The translations under genes and the position numbers were made by a program. Below are positions 55,001 to 64,000 of a stretch of DNA of 64,000 nucleotides, piece after piece. Within the stretch, counting starts at the first letter, position 1. Every line of letters starts with the position of its first letter. The notes beneath the pieces were generated by a model, which had not been told where the DNA came from, did no database searches, and worked only from the letters and a program-made list of their open reading frames with translations. The stretch comes from Clavaria fumosa. Lineage: Eukaryota > Basidiomycota > Agaricomycetes > Agaricales > Clavariaceae. The stretch covers positions 186,001 to 250,000 of the forward strand of contig OX637796.1 in assembly GCA_951802425.1 (NCBI GenBank), in the 5' to 3' direction.

Positions 55001-57520
55001 TTCTTGACTAGTTCCAATCTAGGCTACCAAAGTAAATAGGATATCCTTGCCTAGTTTGAATCAAGGCTACCAAAATAAATAGGATATCCTTGCCTAGTTT
55101 GAATCAAGGTACCAAAATAAATGGGATATTCTTGACTAGTTTGAATCCAGGCTACCAAAATAAATAGGATATCCTTGCCTAGTTTGAATCAAGGCTACCA
55201 AAATAAATGGGATATCCTTGATTAGTTTGAATCCAGGCTACCAAAATAAATAGGATATCCTTGACTAGTAAATAGGATATCCTTGCCTAGTTTGAATCAA
55301 GGCTACCAAAATAAATAGGATATCCTTGACTAGTTTGAATCAAGGCTACCATAATAAATAGGATATCCTTGCCTAGTTTGAATCAAGGCTACGAAAGTAA
55401 ATAGGATATCCTTGCCTAGTTTGAATCAAGGCTACCAAAATAAATGGGATATCCTTGATTAGTTTGAATCCAGGCTACCAAAATAAATAGGATATCCTTG
55501 ACTAGTAAATAGGATATCCTTGCCTAGTTTGAATCCAGGCTACCAAAATAAATAGGATATCCTTGACTAGTTTGAATCCAGGCTACCAAAATAAATGGGA
55601 TATCCTTGACTAGTTTGAATCAAGGCTACCAAAATAGATAGGATATCCTTGCCTAGTTTGAATCAAGGTACCAAAATAAATGGGATATCCTTGACTAGTT
55701 TGGATCCAGGCTACCAAAATAAATGGGATATTCTTGACTAGTTCCAATCTAGGCTACCAAAGTAAATAGGATATCCTTGCCTAGTTTGAATCAAGGCTAC
55801 CAAAATAAATAGGATATCCTTGCCTAGTTTGAATCAAGGTACCAAAATAAATGGGATATTCTTGACTAGTTTGAATCCAGGCTACCAAAATAAATAGGAT
55901 ATCCTTGCCTAGTTTGAATCAAGGCTACCAAAATAAATGGGATATCCTTGATTAGTTTGAATCCAGGCTACCAAAATAAATAGGATATCCTTGACTAGTA
56001 AATAGGATATCCTTGCCTAGTTTGAATCAAGGCTACCAAAATAAATAGGATATCCTTGACTAGTTTGAATCAAGGCTACCATAATAAATAGGATATCCTT
56101 GCCTAGTTTGAATCAAGGCTACGAAAGTAAATAGGATATCCTTGCCTAGTTTGAATCAAGGCTACCAAAATAAATAGGATATCCTTGCCTAGTTTGAATC
56201 AAGGTACCAAAATAAATGGGATATCCTTGACTAGTTTGAATCCAGGCTACCAAAGTAAATGGGATATCCTTGACTAGTTTGAATCCAGGCTACCAAAATA
56301 AATAGGATATCCTTGACTAGTTCCAATCTAGGCTACCAAAATAAATAGGATATCCTTGCCTAGTTTGAATCAAGGTACCAAAATAAATAAGATATCCTTG
56401 CCTAGTTTGAATCAAGGCTACCATAATAAATAGGATATCCTTGCCTAGTTTGAATCAAGGCTACCAAAATAGATAGGATATCCTTGCCTAGTTTGAATCA
56501 AGGTACCAAAATAAATAAGATATCCTTGCCTAGTTTGAATCAAGGCTACCATAATAAATAGGATATCCTTGCCTAGTTTGAATCAAGGCTACCAAAATAG
56601 ATAGGATATCCTTGCCTAGTTTGAATCAAGGTACCAAAATAAATGGGATATCCTTGACTAGTTTGAATCAAGGCTACCAAAATAAATAGGATATCCTTGA
56701 CTAGTTCCAATCTAGGCTACCAAAATAAATAGGATATCCTTGCCTAGTTTGAATCAAGGTACCAAAATAAATAAGATATCCTTGCCTAGTTTGAATCAAG
56801 GCTACCAAAATAAATAGGATATCCTTGACTAGTTTGAATCAAGGCTACCATAATAAATAGGATATCCTTGCCTAGTTTGAATCAAGGCTACCAAAATAAA
56901 TAGGATATCCTTGACTAGTTCCAATCCAGGCTACCAAAGTAAATAGGATATCCTTGATTAGTTTGAATCCAGGCTACCAAAATAAATAGGATATCCTTGA
57001 CTAGTTCCAATCTAGGCTACCAAAGTAAATAGGATATCCTTGCCTAGTTTGAACCAAGGCTACCAAAATAAATAGGATATCCTTGACTAGTTCCAATCTA
57101 GGCTACCAAAGTAAATAGGATATCCTTGACTGGTTGTAATCCAAGCCGCCAAAGTCAATAGGATATCCGTGACTGGTTTGAATCAAGGCTACCAAAATAA
57201 ATAGGATATCCTTGCCTAGTTTGAATCAAGGTACCAAAATAAATGGGATATCCTTGACTAGTTTGAATCCAGGCTACCAAAATAAATAGGATATCCTTGA
57301 CTAGTTCAAATCTAGGCTACCAAAATAAATAGGATATCCTTGCCTAGTTTGAATCACGGCTACCAAAATAAATAGGATATCCTTGACTAGTTTCAATCCA
57401 GACCACCAAATTAAATAGGATATCCTTGAACGGTTGTAATCCAAGCTGCCAAAGTCAATAGGATATCCGTGACTGGTTTGAATCCAAGCCACTACATTAA
57501 ATAGGATATCATTGGAGATA
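52060..57520. repeat. Satellite array, 43-bp unit with higher-order structure
   Basis: About 5.4 kb of tandem units (roughly 125 copies): AGGATATCCTTGACTAGTTT, then GAATCCAGGCTACCAAAATA and AAT; some units lack GC in the GGCTACC part (41 bp). Most units contain the 10-bp palindrome AGGATATCCT. Unit variants recur in fixed order: text from about 52921 to 54180 matches itself at a shift of 600 bases, and about 54780-55450 recurs at a shift of 730. Units at both edges (52060-52330, 57120-57520) are more diverged. No gene lies inside. Confidence 0.95.
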
Positions 57521-57612
57521 TTGGGATATCCATGTCCTGTATGACACCAGTCCAGCAGAGATATTCCTGCACTTCACAGTAGACCTATCAACTGCACTAT
57601 GAAGAAGGCTCA

Positions 57613-60600
57613 TTAGATTGGCTCCAGTTGACAACTACTTCTAAAAATCTTCCTTGCATGTCCTTCAAATCTTTCCCATACCACCTCCTGCTTGTGAGCA
57701 TAACATGCCAGCCCACTCCTTACATTTCTTTCATTCATTGCTATTTGCTCCCATTGATCTTTCTTGTGCTTGAAAAATGCGGCTGTCCACTTCATTTCCT
57801 GCTGAAGCAAAGTGACTTCCTCATCCCAGCGATTGAACCTTGCACTTGCTCTCAACCAAACCACTCTGTAGACTAATCATTTGTCAATTTTTCATTCATG
57901 ACATACCACACCATCCACTCACATTCCTTCATTCTCTCACTGCATTCTCCTTTGTTCATCCCACTATCCAACCTCCACAACCAGGATAGTTTCTCTGATC
58001 GCTGACCAATCCTGTTTTCTTCGATCACGTCCCCAGGCATTTTCAAGTCATCTTTTGAGATGTCCTGATACTTTGGATCCAGGGACCCCAGTCTCTGGGC
58101 TGCAGCTCGAGCCCTTTTATATTCCCTGACTGCCTGCTGTACCCGTGACTCCATGGAGTGCACTTGACTCCAAGCTCTGGTAGCAAGTTGTTGACTCTTG
58201 CACTTCTGGACCTGAACAATTGATATCTCAGTGCTGGTATTAAAATGATCAATGAGCCCACCTTTTCTCTGAATATAAGAGACTTCTCCCCCAAGGCAAT
58301 CCTAAGTTTTTCAAGGGCATCATTCATTTGTCCAACCCGGAGTTTTGCTTCACATGCAGCCATGTCTTCCAAACCACTTTCCATGTGATTCTCGCCACCC
58401 ATGTTTGATGGAAGGAATATAGTCATCGCCTCGGGGTGAAGCCCATTGCTGTCATCCTCCCACTCATCAGCTGTGCCCAGATCATTGTCCTCGATCTCGC
58501 TTTCATTCTCCTGGTACAATAGATGGTTTTCTCCCAAGTCAATAGCCTTGCCCATGAAGAGAGTCGAGTCAGACCAGCATTTCTCATATTTTGTAATCCT
58601 GATTTGAAGGCGCCTTCTTTTCTCCTCAAGCTCTCTTCGCTGGGATGTTGAAGGTTTTCTCAGTGTCTTTGTATATGCTGCTAATGATGCTCTAGTGGTA
58701 TGTGAATGTAAATCGCAAAGAAATACACGTCATAATGAGAACTTACTGTTCATTTTCCAACTGTATGCCTAAAGCTAGAAGACTGGCACCACCAGATAAA
58801 TCACCTGTGTTCCGTTCCTTCTGTGATAGCTCTAGTTCAATTTCTGCACAGCTAGGGGCTTCAAAGCACTTCAATCAAAAGCAAAAAGGGGTAAGAAATG
58901 GCCGACCATTTGTTTTTGCAACATCATATATTCTGAGCAAATCTCCTCGCTCAGTCATTGCTCTTTCCTCCAATTGCCTCCACTCTGATACCCATGTATG
59001 GCTGATTCTAGCTGTCAATTCATCCAGAGCTGATTTAGTTTCTGCCTGTTGCTGTTGCGCATTCTTCCACTTCGTAAGGATTGAATGTGCTTTGTTTTAA
59101 ACACATCAAAAAAATATCTATGACCATAAGAACACATACTTACATGCTTTGATCATCTTCTTCCAGTTAGAATCATTCATGTGGTTGTCGAGAACCTCCT
59201 GTCGATGAGCTTGAGACATTCCTCTGGTATGGCTGGCTGCTTTGCCAAGGGTTGACCAGAGACTTTCCAAAATCTCGCCATCCAATTGCCCCACACCTTG
59301 AACAAAGTTCAAGGAGAAAAGTGCAAAGCACTCCTTGATATGTGCTCCCAAGTGAAATTTCCCTACTGTTGTGATAATCTTCAGGCCATCATCGAGATGC
59401 AGGTATTTGCTTGCTTCAACTCGGTCCCGAAAGTGTCTTCCCCATTCACATCCTATGTCATAGACAAAAAGCACCTTCTTGATGACATTTACTCTCTGAA
59501 GGGCTTGGCAAAGTGAATAATCAATGTTTGCCTGCCTGAAAAAACAAAACTTAGCCCAGACACCTTGAAGATTATAAGTCTTACCTCTCTCCCTTCTGAA
59601 AATCAACGAAGCTGTGTGGATAAAAGCATCCATGACGTGCACAAGCACATACTCCGCCTCCAGTTGCTCGTAGGTGATCTCGTTTTCGTCCACTGTGACC
59701 GTTCACCTGGGTAATTGCTCGATGATTGTGACATCTTGGTTTCTATAGAATGTTGTCAACAAATATCCTGAATGGTGTCCAACTTGAAGGGTCACCTGTT
59801 TTACTTTGACAGATGCAGCAATGTGAGCTTGGTAGGGTTTATCCTGGACCATAAAACCTCTTCCATCACTTAAGGAGACATCACCCTCAGAGCATTTCGA
59901 CTTCACATGCTCCAGTTTAAAATTTCCATCAGCTACGATAGATCGGTGATAAATGCTACTGTAATTTTTAATCAATTTCTGCATTTGGAAAAAAATTTAA
60001 TGAACTTACGGATTCATGGATTCTTTCACCTCTTCAACTGCCACATTTATTCCAGGTTGAGGGCAGGTAGGGCAAAAAAGTGCAAGGTCACCAGGTGTCT
60101 GCTCTTGCTCAGGATGATGTGCAAATCCTGCCCTCTTAAGCATTTCCAGATGCCTCCACTGTCTTGAGACCCTCATGAGTTCACGGTAACAATCCTGAAA
60201 ACCTTTGGGGTAAGGATGTTGTATCTAATCAGGAGGTTTTGCTACTTACTGGGATCGAAGAGGGAAATCCACTATTAGTCATTCTCTGCAGCTTTGAGTA
60301 GAAGCTTCGTGCAGCAGTTTTGCACTCCATAACATCGATATGAAACAACTTGAGGACATCAAATGTGAATGCAGTTGAGGGCCTCTGAAGACTGGCAGGG
60401 AAAAAGCGCATCCGAAGCAGCTGGAGATGATTAGATGGTGCATTTGGACAGATGCACCATTTCACTGGACGCTTGAAAACACCAGAGCTGGTTATGAATG
60501 TTATTCCATGAGTCTGTTGAAAGCTGTCCACCCCTGGCAGCAGTTCTTCCAGAGACTCATCATCATCAGACTCATCCCCATCCCAGATTCTTCGTTCATC

Positions 60601-61249
60601 AATCACAGTGTGAGGAAGTTCAGCATGGTATCCAGGGCACAAATTGCCGCCATGGCCAAGATTGATGGAAAGCCCCATATCTCCAAGGTCGCTCCTGTCA
60701 AAAAATGTTCCTGTCCATTTTTTGATTTGATGGAATGGATGGCGTTGATGTTGCAGAAGACAGCAATCAAGGCAGACGAGTTGGGTGCTGTACAAACAGT
60801 CAAAACACTGGTATAAAGCCAAGGGTTTGTGACAGAGCATGCAGTTCTGGTTTTCAGGAGGAGCTTCAAACTCCATTAATTCAGAGAGATGCAGATTGCA
60901 TGCATTGTCCTTCCATTCTTGAAGGAAATCATTTTGTGTCTGCAGAATGTCAATGTAAATCAAAATTGGTCAGAATTAATTCAACTACCTTCCCCTTTCT
61001 TGGCCTTTTTGAATTTGAATCTGAACTTTCCTGTCCAGGCAGTATGTCGTCCTTCCCAAAATCCAAATTTTCATACAGATGGCTGGGCTCCCTTGCTCGT
61101 TTTTTAGGTTGAGATGGGGATTGAGAACCTGCTCTAGTGTTATGAGTGATCTGCTGATCTTTTTTCCTGACCTTCCTCCCCCTTGAGAGCTTTTTTATTG
61201 TGTATGTTCTCTCTACTGCTCGTCCTTCTTTCCCAATGACTGACCGCAT
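57613..61249 (-). CDS. KDZ-family transposase, intact, 11 exons
   Basis: Exons: 60989-61249, 60250-60939, 60010-60194, 59796-59958, 59585-59742, 59144-59535, 58923-59089, 58747-58868, 58262-58691, 57923-58211, 57613-57863; all GT-AG introns of 49-59 bp, sum 3108 bases (1035 residues), no stop. Residues 120-150 form the cysteine cluster linked to these transposases (CMLCHKPLALYQCFDC ... CLDCCLLQHQRHPFH). FCPTCPQPGIN lies near 360 and CHNHRAI ... CACARHGCF before the core. The core has VYDIGCEW (Asp 512), GKFHLGAH (His 547) and GVGQLDGEILESLW (Asp 571, Glu 573/576). The C-terminal part is helical (KLRVGQMNDALEKLRIALGE). By family it is a DDE transposase. The 54-bp intron at 58869-58922 has an unusual GTTGCA donor. 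No terminal repeats were found. Confidence 0.85.
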
Positions 61250-61851
61250 CTTGAGTGACGTTCAGAATACTGTCAGTGTCACATGATGTGCTCTCAACAT
61301 CTCAACATGTGATCAGTCACATGATTTTGTGTGTTCATGTTTGTGTTTGTGTACTCCTGCATGTCATCCTTGGTGCTGACTGTGCAAGTCGGAGTTCGTG
61401 TGTGAGGTAGGTGCGGCGCAGGCTGTTTTCATCCTGTTCCATATTGTCTGCCGTTTCATGTGTTCAACGTCCCGTACTGTTCGGAGGTCGTTCGGTTGTT
61501 GCCTAATGCCATGTTGTAGTCCATTTCGTGATGTAGTGTGTCTTTCGTAACATGAGACGCTGCGTTTTTTACATAGAGCATGCCTGCGTCCTCCTTCCCC
61601 AAAGACGATGTGACCTCCTAATCTGCCTACGTAGTGGTGAACATAGCACTACTAATGTAATGTATATAATACAGGACTTCAGATTATTAGAAAACTGCTG
61701 GATAAATAGAAAACTGCCAGAGCGAAGCGATGGCCTATCTTGTTTTCACTGAAGGTGATCTTGGAATTGCGTAGGTAGACACGGGTAGCATTGGAATTTC
61801 GTAGGTAGACATGGGTAGCATGGAGGCAAACAAGACAAACTTGTACATGGC
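61250..61851. other. Spacer between KDZ gene and H3-like gene
   Basis: Probable promoter side of the KDZ gene and 3' side of the H3-like gene. It contains two direct copies of CGTAGGTAGACAYGGGTAGCA near 61769 and 61800, and CACATGAT/GATCAGTCACATG-type short palindromes near 61280-61325. No gene seen. Confidence 0.4.
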
Positions 61852-63505
61852 TCAGACAATATTATACATCAAACGTGGCAACTTCCATATACCATCCACA
61901 ATGGCCGGAGTTCTGTACAACAGGCGAGTGGCCCATCCCGTCAGGCCCTTTGGCAAGGTTGCGTCACCCAAGCCAGAGGGTTTCTTGTCGGCCCAACCAC
62001 AAGGACAGCTTGCCTGGTAACTGCCCGATTTGCTGTCCAGTAGCTTGAATGTGAGGGTCCGAATTGCGTAACACTTCGGGCACTGGAGGGCGACGGCATC
62101 ACCAAATGGGCGGAGTTGGTGGTGAACCCATATGTATTCCAAGGCGAATCTGTGAGACAAAAGAAGGATGGAGGTGTGGGCACCAAGACCCTCCTCCTCC
62201 TTGAGAAGATCTGGCAGAATTCGGAGGATTGAGAAACATTCGATGAAATTTTTGATGATAAGTTTTGTGAGGAATGGAATAGCTAGATGGGGAAAGAAAT
62301 TGGCTTGGCCAAAGCCAATGACGTGATTGAAATATGCACTGGGCATCATCAGCATTGGAAGCAGGGGTGGGGCCAAGACATACCTTTGAGCAAAATCCGT
62401 CACTGCTTTGCACGACGCCGCGTTCTCCCAAACTCCGCCACAAACCTCGAGGACAAGAAGTGAATGTACTTCCTGTGCAAACTGAAGGAGATCTTGCCCA
62501 AAAATTTGAGCCAGAAACTTATGAAAAGGTAGACTACATCAGTAAGCGACCATTTGATGGTATGGATGAGCTTACGCTTTCAACTTGGATTCCTGAGTTA
62601 TTAGCACAATGGAGGTCACCATTCTCGGGATTGGCGTGGGTAAACAGGAATACGACGAGCCTCCGGACTCCAAATCTGTTTGGAGCAATCAGCTGCATTC
62701 AATCGTAATAAAACGGACTCACTGTTGAAAGCTTTTGATGATATCCTTGAGAACTCTCTGATGCTTGGCCAATGATCTTGGATTCGCCGCATCAATATCC
62801 AAGACTACCTCTTTGGTAAATAACATCCTTCTTTCAGATATGCTGGCGAACCAGCCGGCCAAGGTGTTGGCGACGGAAATGTATGGATCGCCTTGGGTTG
62901 GGATCGTGCACAGTCGAATGTTGACGATGGCCAACGAGTTCGTGTTTTGCCGTGCGTAATTGCCCCTTAGTGTCGTGGGCTTGATATGCCCAATGACACT
63001 TTTGATGGGCTCGCCGTTGCGGTAGAGAGGCTGTAATACAACATTCTGTGTCAATAAATTTGTGTTGATAAAGATCAGTACTTACATAGAAAGGCTCAGC
63101 TCGATTCTCTGAGCCTAAATGACAGCCCATGCAAAAAAAATTGACGTCGGGCTCTTTGATGAGCTTGGAGCCTCCGGAAAGATCGAGGCATTTGCTGCAC
63201 ACGGCTCGCTCACAAAAATCGCAGTCCAAGAGATTTCCGCCATCGCCGCAGCTGCAGCACCACTGCAAAAGGTCAGTACTATATTAGATGGAGTTAAGTA
63301 GTCTGACTTCATCATTTGGGGCTCTGTCACCTGTCTGTGTCCCTTGATCAGCTCGATCAAATCGACAGAAGAGTCGAGGACTCACCCTAATTCCAATCGG
63401 TTGAGCGATAGGCTGCGCATTTTGTTTGATGGCAGACGGGTGAAGGGTCACTCTCACACATGGAGCACCAGTTGACCTGGATGCCGATTGTTTCGTTCTT
63501 GGCAT
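61852..63505 (-). CDS. H3-tail-like/PHD-type protein with possible caspase-like His-Cys region
   Basis: Five exons: 63386-63505, 63086-63262, 62723-63030 (or 63045), 62576-62675, 61852-62517; GT-AG junctions keep frame, giving about 456 residues without a stop. Residues 1-13 read MPRTKQSASRSTG, matching the histone H3 tail (ARTKQTARKSTGG) with K4, S10 and T11 kept and R at the K9 position. A PHD-type finger follows (about 41-90: C-x2-C-x8-C-x2-C-x4-C-x2-C ... C-x2-C, Cys in the usual His place). Then an alpha/beta region has RRLVVFLFTHANPENGD (His 215) and HSLLVLEVCGG (Cys 261), resembling the His-Cys pair of caspase/CHAT-type folds. The C-terminus has a zinc-ribbon-like LQCPKC ... CPCGW. Chromatin binding and peptidase activity are inference. 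It lies 602 bases upstream of the KDZ gene on the same strand. Confidence 0.7.
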
Positions 63506-63784
63506 TGTGACGGTTCGAGGTCAAAGTGCTTAGCCGCTCAGCCACTCGGTGGTCACGTGACTTACACGTAGGAGCAGAATCTCGCCTTATAACGGGTATG
63601 AGAGTTCGACAAATTACAAGTAATTATTACAAGTCACATGAAAAAAGTATATGGTCAGGGCAGAAAGGATACTCAATGTGGCCGGCATTGAATATCCCCG
63701 CTACCCCTCCCCTACTACAACATGAATAACTACTGCTACAGCGCACAAAAGACAAAAAAAGGACGACTTGTCAGCGGATGTTTG

Positions 63785-64000
63785 GTGTGAAGACCGGTGA
63801 GTCAGGATGTGTCGAAGACGTGATTGTGCTGGAGGGATAGTCAGTGTCAATGTCAGTAAAATAGTAAATGGAAACACACGAAACACCCACATTCCCTGCT
63901 CCAGACAAGTGTCAGGTGCGAAGACCCGTGTGTCGGGTGTGAAGACCGGTGAGTCGGGATGTGTCGAGGACGTGATTGTGCTGGAGGGATAGTCAGTGTC
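63785..64000. repeat. Direct repeat with 152-bp period at window edge
   Basis: Text beginning GTGTGAAGACCGGTGAGTC and ending GGATAGTCAGTGTC at 63785-63850 recurs from 63937 to the window end with three differences. The array may continue outside the window. Confidence 0.75.

Noticed and set aside
52060..57520. Regular spacing of the satellite considered as a CRISPR-like array
   Set aside because: There are no unique spacers between repeats; the whole unit repeats, and the organism is a eukaryote.
57613..57720. Satellite and KDZ gene as one mobile unit
   Set aside because: No terminal repeat joins them; the array ends about 90 bases before the KDZ stop codon without a shared border.
63510..63560. 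tRNA-like piece (TGGCTGAGCGGCTAAGC on the minus strand, GGTTCGAGGTC on the plus strand)
   Set aside because: The A-box-like and B-box-like parts are on opposite strands and no cloverleaf can be formed; it overlaps the H3-like gene promoter.

Overview
The window looks like a transposon-packed, probably heterochromatic stretch of a mushroom-forming fungus (Agaricomycetes, Basidiomycota). The evidence is short (about 47-59 bp) GT-AG introns, chromodomain Ty3/gypsy elements, a KDZ-family transposase with its cysteine-cluster domain, and host-gene pieces with fungal relatives. No bacterial-style operons, rRNA, tRNA or CRISPR arrays were found. All assignments come from reading the sequence and from knowledge of the families; no database search was run.

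Layout. 1-9774: two decayed minus-strand gypsy elements joined head to tail (A, 2574-4210; B, 4211-9774), with a solo LTR inserted exactly at the B gag start codon. 9775-14253: gag-only LTR element F with almost identical LTRs, older F pieces, and a second solo LTR with a 5-bp target duplication. 14989-16703: an integrase-core (DDE) gene. 17591-37172: a nested stack. Gypsy element C (17596-37167, duplication ACACC) carries element D inside its gag gene (18868-30345, duplication (A)ATGC), and D carries a CACTA-like insertion (27895-29356, duplication TGA). 37173-39730: two more gypsy remnants. 39777-46387: a 5'-truncated gene of a fungal family with a C-terminal SAM-like region, a decayed conserved gene, 5' fragments of three housekeeping genes, and an unrecognised gene. 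46721-50301: a foldback element with a near-perfect 520-bp hairpin. About 52060-57520: a satellite array of 43-bp units with higher-order repeats. 57613-61249: an intact 11-exon KDZ transposase gene. 61852-63505: an intact five-exon gene for a protein that starts with a copy of the histone H3 tail, continues with a PHD-type zinc finger, and then has a region with a possible caspase/CHAT-like His-Cys pair.

Main points. (1) The H3-tail/PHD/His-Cys protein is the best candidate for a poorly described chromatin-linked system. (2) C and D each carry, antisense and downstream of pol, a coiled-coil ORF with a six-cysteine motif that fits the Zn2Cys6 pattern; element A has an antisense coiled-coil ORF at the same place. 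(3) The B/C family carries a self-priming signature: the predicted mRNA 5' end is an 11-nt perfect complement of the sequence just after the LTR. (4) Most in-frame stops in the C and D pol genes are TGA at positions expected to be arginine, as produced by C-to-T change at CGA, while the antisense ORF of C and the KDZ and H3-like genes remain open.
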